This document shows positions 35,206-44,649 of a stretch of DNA of 64,000 bases, piece after piece. The stretch spans positions 79,529-143,528 of the forward strand of contig NZ_AUIV01000007.1 of the NCBI RefSeq assembly GCF_000423885.1, written 5' to 3'. Origin of the DNA: Thermomonas fusca DSM 15424. Lineage in GTDB: Bacteria > Pseudomonadota > Gammaproteobacteria > Xanthomonadales > Xanthomonadaceae. Position numbers and translations under genes: made by a program. The notes below the pieces were generated by a model that had not been told where the DNA came from, ran no database searches, and saw only the letters and a program-made list of their open reading frames with translations. Each line of letters starts with the position of its first letter. Position 1 is the first letter of the stretch.

Positions 35206-37065
35206 ATGATTTCCTTCCGCAATTTCGCCCTCCGGCGCGGCGAACGCCTGCTCCTGTCCAACGTCGACCTGGCCCTGCACGCGGGCTGGCGGGTCGGCGT
35301 GGTCGGACGCAACGGTGCCGGCAAGACCTCCCTGTTTGCCGCGCTGATGCGCGAGGTCGAGCCCGACAAGGGCGACCTCGACCTGCCCGGCAAGGCCCGC
35401 GTCGCCTCGGTGGCGCAGGAAACCCCGCACCTGCCGGACCCGGCCATCGATTTCGTGCTGTCCGGCGACGAAGCCGTGCACGCCGCCATCCAGATGGAAG
35501 CCAATGCTTTCGCCGCCGAAGACTGGGAGGCGGTGGCCGAGGCCCACCATCGGCTGGAGGAAGTGAACGGCTACGACGGCACCGCCCGCGCCGGCAGGCT
35601 GCTGCACGGCCTCGGCTTCCCGGCCGAGGTGCATGAAAAGGCGGTGTCCGACTTTTCCGGTGGCTGGCGCGTACGCCTGAACGTGGCGCGCGCGCTGATG
35701 ACGCCGTCGGACCTGCTGCTGCTCGACGAACCCACCAACCACCTCGACCTCGACGCCGTGGTCTGGCTGGAGGAATGGCTGAAGCGTTACGACGGCACGT
35801 TGCTGGTGATCAGCCACGACCGCGAATTCCTCGACAACGTCACCACCCACATCCTGCACCTGCACGACGGCACCGCGAAGCTGTACATCGGCAACTACAC
35901 CGATTTCGAGCGCCAGCGCGCCGAGCACCTGCGCCAGCAGCAGATCGCGCACGAGAAGGAACAGGCCGAGCGCGCCCATCTGCAGAGCTTCATCGACCGC
36001 TTCAAGGCCAAGGCCAGCAAGGCCAAGCAGGCGCAGTCGCGGGTCAAGCGGCTGGCCAAGCTGGCCGGCACCGAGGCGGTGCGGGCCGAGCGCGCGCTGC
36101 ACATCACCCTGCCCGAACCGCTCAAGCTGCCCAATTCGCTGCTGTCGCTGCACGACGTGGACTGCGGTTACGGTGCGGATGCGCGGATCCTGGCCAACGC
36201 CAATTTCGGCCTGGAAGCCGGCGACCGCATCGGCCTGCTCGGCCCCAACGGCGCCGGCAAGTCCACCCTGGTGAAGACCTTGGTGGGCGAGCTGGCGCCG
36301 ATGTCCGGCGAGCGCAAGGCGCACCCGGACCTGCGCATCGGCTATTTCGCCCAGCACACGGTGGAATCGCTGGCATTCGGCACCAGCCCGCTGGACCACC
36401 TGCGCAAGCTGGATGCGGACGCGCCCAACCAGGTGCTGCGCGACTTCCTGGGCCGCTGGAATTTCCCCGGCGACCGCGCCTTCGAAGTGATCGACACCTT
36501 CAGTGGCGGCGAGAAGGCGCGGCTGGCGCTGGCGCTGATCGCCTACCGCCGCCCCAACGTGCTGCTGCTCGACGAACCCACCAACCACCTCGATCTGGAC
36601 ATGCGCGAAGCGCTGGCCGAGGCGCTGTCAGATTTCGACGGCGCCATCGTGATGGTCAGCCACGACCGCCACCTGATTGGCCTGGTCTGCGACAGCTTCT
36701 GGCGCGTGGCCGGCGGCAAGGTGGAGCCGTTCGACGGCGATCTGGACGAATACGCCGCCTGGCTGCGCTCGCGCCCCGGCAGCGACAACCCGAAAACCCC
36801 CGCACCCAAGGCCGAACCGGCGCTGCCGGCGCTGCCGCCCGAACCGAAGAAGCCGGCGGTGAAGATCAATCCGCACAAGCTGCAGAAGGCCGAGGAACGG
36901 GTGGCGCGGCTGGAAGGAAAGCTGGCCGAATTCGATGCGCAGATGGCCGATCCCGCGGTCTACGCCGATGCCGGCAAGGTGGCCGACATCGGCCGCCAGC
37001 AGATGCAGCTGCGGCAGGAGCTTGAAGCCGCCGAGGCGGAGCTGCTGGCGCTGTACGAAGGCTGA
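35206..37065 (+). CDS. yheS: ABC-F family ATPase, YheS type
   Basis: A 619-residue ribosome-associated ATPase with two ATP-binding cassettes and no membrane part. First cassette: GRNGAGKTSL and LLLLDEPTNHLDLDAVVWLE with signature FSGGWRVRLN; second: GPNGAGKSTLVKTL and NVLLLDEPTNHLDLDMREAL with signature FSGGEKARLALA. The linker FIDRFKAKASKAKQAQSRVK is the family's P-site tRNA interaction motif, and a C-terminal coiled coil (KAEERVARLEGKLAEFDAQ) follows. Sequence order matches E. coli YheS. ABC-F proteins rescue or prime stalled ribosomes; its antibiotic role is not implied. Confidence 0.93.
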   Translation: MISFRNFALRRGERLLLSNVDLALHAGWRVGVVGRNGAGKTSLFAALMREVEPDKGDLDLPGKARVASVAQETPHLPDPAIDFVLSGDEAVHAAIQMEANAFAAEDWEAVAEAHHRLEEVNGYDGTARAGRLLHGLGFPAEVHEKAVSDFSGGWRVRLNVARALMTPSDLLLLDEPTNHLDLDAVVWLEEWLKRYDGTLLVISHDREFLDNVTTHILHLHDGTAKLYIGNYTDFERQRAEHLRQQQIAHEKEQAERAHLQSFIDRFKAKASKAKQAQSRVKRLAKLAGTEAVRAERALHITLPEPLKLPNSLLSLHDVDCGYGADARILANANFGLEAGDRIGLLGPNGAGKSTLVKTLVGELAPMSGERKAHPDLRIGYFAQHTVESLAFGTSPLDHLRKLDADAPNQVLRDFLGRWNFPGDRAFEVIDTFSGGEKARLALALIAYRRPNVLLLDEPTNHLDLDMREALAEALSDFDGAIVMVSHDRHLIGLVCDSFWRVAGGKVEPFDGDLDEYAAWLRSRPGSDNPKTPAPKAEPALPALPPEPKKPAVKINPHKLQKAEERVARLEGKLAEFDAQMADPAVYADAGKVADIGRQQMQLRQELEAAEAELLALYEG

Positions 37066-37092
37066 CGTGCGGCGCATCCTCGAGCGCGCGGT

Positions 37093-37098
37093 TAGGCT
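37093..37098 (+). promoter_or_regulatory. -10-like box (TAGGCT) before the antiporter gene
   Basis: TTAGGCT ends 6 nt before ATG 37105, the same spacing as at rsmC and queE. Weak match and no -35. Confidence 0.3.
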
Positions 37099-37104
37099 GA
37101 ACGC

Positions 37105-38319
37105 ATGAGCCGCGAACTTGTCTACCTGCTGTTGATCTTCGCCCTGCTGGTGATCCCGCGGGCGCTGCAACGCTTCCGGCTGCCGGCGCCGATTACCTGC
37201 CTGGTGTTCGGCATTGGCGCCATGCTGGCGCTCGGCAGCGGCGTGCATGACCCGGTGGTGACCCTGCTGTCGACCCTGGGGATCTCCTCGCTGTTCCTGT
37301 TCGCCGGACTCGAAGTGGACATGCGCGCGCTGCGCCGGGGGCTGTGGCCGCTGCTGGTGCACCTGGCGATCCGCATCGGCAATCTCTGCCTGTTGGCCTG
37401 GCTGGGCTGGCGCTATCTGGATCTCGGTTGGCAGGCCGCTGCGCTGGTGGCGTTGGCCCTGCTCACGCCCTCCACCGGCTTCATCCTCGACACCCTGGAG
37501 CGGCTGGGGCTGGATGAAGAGGAGCGCTTCTGGGTGACCAGCAAGGCGATTGCAGGCGAGCTGCTGGCGCTGGCGGCGCTGTTCGTGGTCCTGCAGGCGG
37601 ACGATCCGGTGCAGCTGGGGCTGTCCGCGCTGGCGATGGCGGCGCTGATGGTGGGGCTGCCGCTGCTGTACGTTGCGTTCGGGCGCTGGATCGCGCCGCA
37701 CGCGCCGGGATCGGAATTCTCGCTGCTGGTGATGGCCGGCTTCGTCGCCGCCTTCATCACCTACAAGCTGGGCGTGTACTACTTGGTCGGTGCGTTCATT
37801 GCCGGTCTGATCGCGCGCTTGCTGCGCGTGCGCATCCCGCGCATGGCCTCGGACGAGAACATCAACGCACTGCGCCTGTTCGCGTCGTTTTTCGTGCCGT
37901 TCTATTTCTTCCATGCCGGCAGCCAGATCGCCCGCGATGCCCTGAGCCTGGAAGCGCTTGGCCTCGGCCTGCTGCTGACCGCGCTGGTGGTGCCGCTGCG
38001 GGTGGCGATGGTGTGGCTGCAGCGGCGCGTTCTGTTCCGCGGTGAACACCGGCAGAGCACCTTCCGGGTGTCGATCGCGCTGACGCCCACCCTGGTCTTC
38101 ACCCTGGTGCTGGCCGAAATCCTGCACAGTCGCTTCGGTCTGTCTGCAACCCTGACCGGTGCGCTGGTGCTCTACACCGTGCTCAACACGCTGCTGCCGT
38201 CGCTGCTGCTGCCGGTGCCGTTCGATGTCGACCCGATGCAGGAGAACACCCCCACCGCCCCCGCCGATGCGCCCGCCGCGGTTGATAATGCCCTCGCTGC
38301 CCCCACTCCCGGCCAGTAA
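37105..38319 (+). CDS. Cation:proton antiporter (CPA2-like, short form)
   Basis: A 404-residue membrane protein with about twelve helices of the sodium/proton exchanger fold: LPAPITCLVFGIGAMLALGS near the start, STLGISSLFLFAGLEVDMRA, then ALVALALLTPSTGFILDTLE and KLGVYYLVGAFIAGLIARLL. Unlike the YbaL protein in this window it has no nucleotide-binding tail; instead it ends in a short Pro/Ala-rich stretch. Ion preference is unknown. It starts 39 nt after the ABC-F gene and may be co-transcribed with it. Confidence 0.82.
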   Translation: MSRELVYLLLIFALLVIPRALQRFRLPAPITCLVFGIGAMLALGSGVHDPVVTLLSTLGISSLFLFAGLEVDMRALRRGLWPLLVHLAIRIGNLCLLAWLGWRYLDLGWQAAALVALALLTPSTGFILDTLERLGLDEEERFWVTSKAIAGELLALAALFVVLQADDPVQLGLSALAMAALMVGLPLLYVAFGRWIAPHAPGSEFSLLVMAGFVAAFITYKLGVYYLVGAFIAGLIARLLRVRIPRMASDENINALRLFASFFVPFYFFHAGSQIARDALSLEALGLGLLLTALVVPLRVAMVWLQRRVLFRGEHRQSTFRVSIALTPTLVFTLVLAEILHSRFGLSATLTGALVLYTVLNTLLPSLLLPVPFDVDPMQENTPTAPADAPAAVDNALAAPTPGQ

Positions 38320-38343
38320 CCTGGCCCATACGACTTCATCGCC

Positions 38344-38634
38344 ATGCCGATCTACGCCTTCGCCTGCGCCGCCTGCGGGCACCATTTCGACAAGCTGCAG
38401 AAGCTGTCCGATGCCGATCCCGCCGTCTGCCCGTCCTGCGGCGCGGAAGGGCAGGTGCACCGCCAGCTGACCGCCCCGCAGTTCCGCTTGGCGGGCGGCG
38501 GCTGGTACGAAACCGACTTCAAGAAGGACGGCGACAAGAAGCGCAACCTGGCCGGCGATGCCGCCAAGCCGGCGGAGAGCAAGCCCGAGGCGAAGCCGGA
38601 AACGGCCAAGCCCGCGGCGGAAAGCAAGCCATAA
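38344..38634 (+). CDS. FmdB-type zinc ribbon protein
   Basis: A 96-residue protein with the FmdB/CxxC zinc ribbon at residues 1-42: MPIYAFACAACGHHFDKLQK and VCPSCGAEG, two CxxC pairs that bind one zinc. A conserved GGWYETDFKK follows; the last 30 residues are low-complexity Lys/Pro/Ala/Glu. These small proteins are often found before aspS, as here. Role unknown, perhaps regulatory. Confidence 0.85.
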   Translation: MPIYAFACAACGHHFDKLQKLSDADPAVCPSCGAEGQVHRQLTAPQFRLAGGGWYETDFKKDGDKKRNLAGDAAKPAESKPEAKPETAKPAAESKP

Positions 38635-38729
38635 GCGATCCCGCCGGAGATCCCGCGCCACTCGCGTGAAGGCGAGGATGGCGGAAAGTGCGTCTTTGCC
38701 CATCCCGCCAGCCGCCCGATTCTCCCCAG

Positions 38730-38796
38730 CGGGGCAGGGGCGGCCGCGCAACCAAGCGGATATCGGGCCGCGACTTGCGCGGCCGCCCCTGCCCCG
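38730..38796. repeat. Long perfect inverted repeat (22-bp arms) before aspS
   Basis: CGGGGCAGGGGCGGCCGCGC plus AA at 38730-38751 and its exact complement at 38775-38796, with a 23-nt spacer. It lies in the 361-nt gap 38635-38995, which also holds the aspS promoter; I see no gene there. Confidence 0.85.
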
Positions 38797-38937
38797 CCGC
38801 CAGAACAGGCGCTTAGCCGCCGTCTCGCCATGCATCCCGCGTTCGGCCAAGCGTGTCGGGTCCGTCAGTCGAACCCGACCGCTCTCTTTGCCGGTGCCCC
38901 GCCGGCGTGCGCTCGCGGCTGCCCTCCCGGCATCGGC

Positions 38938-38943
38938 TAAAAT
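38938..38943 (+). promoter_or_regulatory. -10 box of aspS (TAAAAT)
   Basis: CTAAAATACCCGGCTTCGC at 38937-38955; the start of transcription is expected near 38950, 46 nt before aspS. No clear -35. Confidence 0.5.
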
Positions 38944-38995
38944 ACCCGGCTTCGCGCAGGCCCAACGCCCGCGCGCCCGCGTCCCCGGAGTTCCC

Positions 38996-40762
<1,767 letters not shown>

Positions 40763-40770
40763 GATAACTC

Positions 40771-40872
40771 CCTCCCCTGCGCGCAGGGGAGGATTGGGGA
40801 GGGGTAAGCCGATGCAGCGAAACGACGACAGAGCGAACCCCCTCCCGGCCTCCCCCTGCGCGCAGGGGGAGG
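40771..40872. repeat. Tandem palindromic repeats between aspS and the GNAT gene
   Basis: Two near-identical palindromes, 22 bp at 40771-40792 (CCTCCCCTGCGCGCAGGGGA then GG) and 24 bp at 40849-40872 (one base pair longer per arm), 56 nt apart. The second ends 8 nt before the ATG of the next gene and supplies its G-rich ribosome site. Confidence 0.85.
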
Positions 40873-40880
40873 GGGAAAGC

Positions 40881-41399
40881 ATGATCCCCATCCGCCGCGC
40901 CACCCTCCTCGATGCCGCAACGCTGGCGGAGCTGGGCGCGGCGACCTTTGTGGAAACCTTCGGCCATCTGTACACACCCGAAGACCTGCAGGCCTTCCTC
41001 GACGAAAGCCATACCGTCGAGGCCTACGCCAAGACGCTGGCGAACCCGGACTACGCGCTGTGGCTGGCCGAGCTGGACGGCCGCGCCGTCGGCTACGCGC
41101 AGGCCGGTCCCTGCGGCTTGCCGCATGCCGACGTGTGCCCGCAGGATGGCGAACTCAAGCGTCTGTATATCCGCGCCGACATGCAGAACAGCGGCAGCGG
41201 CCGCGCGCTGATGGATGCGGCGATGGCATGGCTGCTGCGCGACGGCCCGCGCACGCTGTGGCTGTCGGTGTGGTCGGAGAACCTCGGCGCGCAGCGCTTC
41301 TACGCGCGCTACGGCTTCGCCTTCGCCGGCGAATACGAGTTCATCGTCGGTGCGCAGCGCGACCGCGAGTTCATGTACCGGCGGCCTGCGCAGGCTTGA
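40881..41399 (+). CDS. GNAT family N-acetyltransferase
   Basis: A 172-residue acetyl-CoA-dependent acetyltransferase. It opens IPIRRATLLDAATLAELGAA and has the acetyl-CoA binding region LKRLYIRADMQNSGSGRALM, here with the loop Q-N-S-G-S-G in place of Q-x-x-G-x-G/A, followed by LWLSVWSENLGAQRFYARYG and the typical GFAFAGEYEF. The substrate is unknown. GGAGGGGGAAAGC directly before the ATG is the tail of a repeat. It is convergent with the metallophosphoesterase gene. Confidence 0.88.
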   Translation: MIPIRRATLLDAATLAELGAATFVETFGHLYTPEDLQAFLDESHTVEAYAKTLANPDYALWLAELDGRAVGYAQAGPCGLPHADVCPQDGELKRLYIRADMQNSGSGRALMDAAMAWLLRDGPRTLWLSVWSENLGAQRFYARYGFAFAGEYEFIVGAQRDREFMYRRPAQA

Positions 41400-41432
41400 C
41401 TTCGCAACCGCCGACGGGCCATGCGGAGAGGC

Positions 41433-42578
41433 TCAGTCCTGGTCGCGCGGGACTTCCTGCAGCGCCGGCAGCGCCTCCCGACGGCCATCCAGCAGGCCGC
41501 GGCTGAGCCGATCGCCCTCGATGAACAGCAGCTGCCCGGTCTTGCCGCGCTTGAGCCCGCCGTCGATGGCGATCACCCTGCCGCCGTGGAAGCTGGCTAC
41601 CTCGCCGATGGTGGTGTGGCCGACGACGATCCGTGCGACGCCCAGCCTCGCCGCCAGCGCCTGCACCGCCGGCGTATCGAGTTGGCCGTCGAAGTAGCCG
41701 CGATACCAGATCGGGCTGGTCTTGTGGTCGTACAGCGGCGCGAGCGCGGGATCGGCTTCGACCTGCTTGCGCGGGGTGCCGAGGCTGCGCTGGTAGGCCG
41801 CATTGGTGGCCGTCATCGCATCGACCAGGCCAGCGTCCTGCGGCGCGATGCCGCCGTGCAGGAACAGCGTATCGCCCAGGCGTAGCAGCACCGGGCGCGT
41901 GCGCAGCCACTGCCCCAGTACCGAATCGGCGGCGTACAGCGCGTCATAACTGCGCCCCAGCAGGCGGGCGTTGTCGATCAGCGCCGGGTGCACGTAATGG
42001 GTGCTGCCGTACAGCGCCATCGTTTCGTGGTTGCCCAGCAGGAAATGCACGGCGCCGCCGGCGGCACGCGCCTGCTGCTGCAACTGGAACAGCAGCCACA
42101 GGATTTCAGTCACATCATCGCCGCGGTCGAACACGTCGCCGGCCACCACCAGGTGATCGCGTCCGGCGTTCCAGCGGTCGCCTCCGTCGATCACCCGGTG
42201 GGCCCGCAGCAGTTGCGCCAACAACGCGTACTGGCCGTGGATGTCGGACACCGCGATGATCCGCGCGCCCGCCGGCAATGGCATCTCGCCCGCATCGATC
42301 CGCGCCGGGATCGCCACTGCGTGCGGATAGCCGCAGCGCGGCTTGACGACGGCGCCGTCGCGCGCCGGCAGGCGGCTGCGCACCACCTTGCCGCCGCACA
42401 CCCACAGCGCGTCCAGCTGGTTGCCCGCGGCATGGAAGACGTAGGGGCCGTCGCCAGCGATCGTGGCGAATGGCGGCGTCGGCCCGGTGGCGGCGCAGGC
42501 ACCGATGAGCACCGCCAGCCCGCCCGGCAGCAGGCAGCGGCGCAGGACGGTGAGGAGGGGTTGGAAACGGGCGGCCAT
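41433..42578 (-). CDS. Metallophosphoesterase lipoprotein-like (calcineurin fold)
   Basis: A 381-residue protein with the full calcineurin-type metal site: AVSDIHGQYALLAQLL (DxH), VVAGDVFDRGDDVTEILWLL (GDxxDRG), FLLGNHETMALYGSTHYV (GNHE), and later GHTTIGEVASFHGG. The N-terminus is hydrophobic (residues 17-28) with a lipobox-like IGAC, so it is likely an envelope lipoprotein. The closest relatives are serine/threonine protein phosphatase-like enzymes; substrate unknown. Start at 42578 opens with the signal sequence; the frame extends upstream over yebC without coding character. Confidence 0.82.
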   Translation of the reverse strand: MAARFQPLLTVLRRCLLPGGLAVLIGACAATGPTPPFATIAGDGPYVFHAAGNQLDALWVCGGKVVRSRLPARDGAVVKPRCGYPHAVAIPARIDAGEMPLPAGARIIAVSDIHGQYALLAQLLRAHRVIDGGDRWNAGRDHLVVAGDVFDRGDDVTEILWLLFQLQQQARAAGGAVHFLLGNHETMALYGSTHYVHPALIDNARLLGRSYDALYAADSVLGQWLRTRPVLLRLGDTLFLHGGIAPQDAGLVDAMTATNAAYQRSLGTPRKQVEADPALAPLYDHKTSPIWYRGYFDGQLDTPAVQALAARLGVARIVVGHTTIGEVASFHGGRVIAIDGGLKRGKTGQLLFIEGDRLSRGLLDGRREALPALQEVPRDQD

Positions 42579-42667
42579 GCGGCTGTTCGGCGGGAGCGTG
42601 CGGCACGGTACGACGGGACATGTTAAGCGGCGCCTGAGATTAGGGCGCGCAGTTGGATCAGCCGCCG

Positions 42668-42673
42668 TATAAT
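42668..42673 (+). promoter_or_regulatory. -10 box of yebC (TATAAT)
   Basis: A perfect TATAAT followed by CCGCGGCTTCGC; transcription would start near 42680, 26 nt before yebC. A TTGGAT at 42653 is too close to be the -35. Confidence 0.55.
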
Positions 42674-42705
42674 CCGCGGCTTCGCATTTCCGGCCGGATA
42701 TTGTC

Positions 42706-43425
42706 ATGGGACGTGGCCCTTCCATCGAAGCCCGCAAGAACGCGCAGGACGCGCAGCGCGGCAAGATCTTCACCAAGGTGATCCGCGAGATTTCGGTGGC
42801 GGCGCGCGCCGGCGGGGGCGACCCGCACACCAATCCGCGGCTGCGCTCGGCGATCGACAAGGGTCTGGCGGTCAACATGACCAAGGACGTGATCGAGCGC
42901 GCCATCAAGAAGGCCACCGGCGAGCTGGAAGGCGTGGTCTACGATGAGATCCGCTACGAGGGCTACGGCGCTGGCGGGGTGGCGGTTATCGTCGACTGCC
43001 TGACCGACAACCGCGTGCGCACCGTGGCCGACGTCCGTCACGCCTTCGGCAAGTTCGGTGGCAACCTCGGCACTGAGGGCTCGGTGTCCTTCATGTTCCA
43101 CAAGGTCGGCGTGCTCAGCTACGACGCCGGTGCGGACGAGGATGCCGTCACTGAAGCCGCCATCGAGGCCGGCGCCGATGACGTGGTGGTGTATCCGGAA
43201 GACGGCGCCATCGACGTGCTGACTTCGCCAGAGGCCTTTGCCGGCGTCAAGGCGGCGATGGCGGCGGCCGGGCTGGCGCCGGGCTTCGCCGAAGTGACCA
43301 TGCGCGCGGACAACGATTCGCCGGTGGAAGGCGAAACCGCCGAGCAGGTGCAGAAGCTGCTGCGCTGGCTGGAAGACATGGATGACGTCCAGGACGTCTA
43401 TTCCAACGCGGCCGGCCTTGGCTGA
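42706..43425 (+). CDS. yebC: YebC/PmpR family DNA-binding regulator or translation factor
   Basis: A 239-residue member of the YebC/TACO1 family. It shows PSIEARKNAQDAQRGKIFTK and VIREISVAARAGGGDPHTNP, then LRSAIDKGLAVNMTKDVIER and YEGYGAGGVAVIVDCLTDNR. Some members regulate transcription, others help the ribosome at proline stretches. It is the first gene before ruvC and ruvA, the usual order in this phylum. Confidence 0.94.
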   Translation: MGRGPSIEARKNAQDAQRGKIFTKVIREISVAARAGGGDPHTNPRLRSAIDKGLAVNMTKDVIERAIKKATGELEGVVYDEIRYEGYGAGGVAVIVDCLTDNRVRTVADVRHAFGKFGGNLGTEGSVSFMFHKVGVLSYDAGADEDAVTEAAIEAGADDVVVYPEDGAIDVLTSPEAFAGVKAAMAAAGLAPGFAEVTMRADNDSPVEGETAEQVQKLLRWLEDMDDVQDVYSNAAGLG

Positions 43426-43450
43426 GCCTGCCCGCCGCGGCGCTACCCAC

Positions 43451-44026
43451 ATGGTTTCCGATCTGCAATCCGGGGGTACGCGCGCGGCGACGGTCAGGGT
43501 GCTGGGGATCGACCCCGGCTCGCAGCGTACCGGCGTGGGCATCATCGATGTTGCCGCCGACGGCAGGATCACCCATGTGCACCACCAGCCGCTGGTGCTG
43601 CTGGACGCCGAATCCTTCCCGCTGCGCCTGCGCAAGTTGCTGGACGGACTGTGGGCGCTGATCGAGGAGTACCGGCCGGACGAGGTCGGGGTGGAGCAGG
43701 TGTTCCTGTCCAACAACGCGATGAGCGCGCTCAAGCTGGGCCAGGCGCGCGGCGCGGCGATCGCCGCCTGCGTGGCCCGCGACCTGCCGGTAAGCGAATA
43801 TGCGGCCAAGGAAATCAAGCTGGCGCTGGTCGGCAGCGGCGGCGCCGACAAGCTGCAGGTGCAGCACATGGTTGGCGCGATGCTGGGCCTGACCGGCAAG
43901 CTGCAGGCCGATGCCGCCGACGCGCTGGCGGTGGCGATCACCCATGCCCACGTGCGCGCCAGTGCGCAGCGCCTGGGCGTGGCCGCGCGCGAGGCGTGGG
44001 GACGCAAGGGCAGGGGACGGCGATGA
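43451..44026 (+). CDS. ruvC: Holliday junction resolvase RuvC
   Basis: A 191-residue dimeric nuclease that cuts four-way junctions moved by RuvAB. Acidic active-site residues are in VLGIDPGSQRTGVG, VGVEQVFLSNNAMSALKLGQ and the later DAADALAVAITHAH. The start at 43451 gives about 16 residues before the catalytic IDPGS motif, more than usual; a GTG at 43499 would give the short form. It overlaps ruvA by 4 nt (ATGA). Confidence 0.95.
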   Translation: MVSDLQSGGTRAATVRVLGIDPGSQRTGVGIIDVAADGRITHVHHQPLVLLDAESFPLRLRKLLDGLWALIEEYRPDEVGVEQVFLSNNAMSALKLGQARGAAIAACVARDLPVSEYAAKEIKLALVGSGGADKLQVQHMVGAMLGLTGKLQADAADALAVAITHAHVRASAQRLGVAAREAWGRKGRGRR

Positions 44027-44610
44027 TCGGACGATTGAAGGGCATCCTGATCCACAAGGCGCCGCCGTGGCTCGTCATCGACGTGCACGGCGTCGGCTAC
44101 GAGCTGGAAGCGCCGATGAGCACGTTCTACGACCTGCCGGAGGTGGGCCGCGAGGTGTTCCTGTTCACCCACTACGCGCAGAAGGAGGACAGCGTCTCGC
44201 TGTACGGCTTCCTGCGCGAATCCGAGCGACGGCTGTTCCGCGACGTGCAGAAGGTCTCCGGCATCGGCGCGAAGATCGCGCTGGCAGTGCTCTCCGGTGT
44301 GTCGGTGGACGAGTTCGCGCGGCTGGTGCAGACCTCCGACGTGACCGCGCTGACCCGCATCCCCGGCATCGGCAAGAAGACCGCCGAACGCATGGTGGTG
44401 GAACTGCGCGACCGCGCGGCCGATCTGGCCGGTGGCCCGGTCGCGGCCAGCACCGGGCTGCCGGGCGATCCGCTGTCCGAGGCCATCACCGCGCTGCAGG
44501 CGCTGGGCTACAAGCCGGCCGAAGCGGAACGCATGGCGAAGAAGGCCGCGACCGACGGCGACGCCGCCGAAGCCATCATCCGCAAGGCGCTGCAGTCGGC
44601 GCTGCGCTGA
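44023..44610 (+). CDS. ruvA: Holliday junction branch migration protein RuvA
   Basis: A 195-residue subunit that binds the junction and recruits the RuvB motor. The N-terminal OB domain starts MIGRLKGILIHKAPPWLVID; two helix-hairpin-helix units VSGIGAKIALAVLSGVSVDE and IPGIGKKTAERMVVELRDR follow; the C-terminal domain III (SEAITALQALGYKPAEAERM) contacts RuvB. Coupled to ruvC by ATGA. Confidence 0.96.
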   Translation: MIGRLKGILIHKAPPWLVIDVHGVGYELEAPMSTFYDLPEVGREVFLFTHYAQKEDSVSLYGFLRESERRLFRDVQKVSGIGAKIALAVLSGVSVDEFARLVQTSDVTALTRIPGIGKKTAERMVVELRDRAADLAGGPVAASTGLPGDPLSEAITALQALGYKPAEAERMAKKAATDGDAAEAIIRKALQSALR

Positions 44611-44649
44611 GCCGCCTCCCGCCGTCCCGTTCTTTCCCTGCGAGCATCC

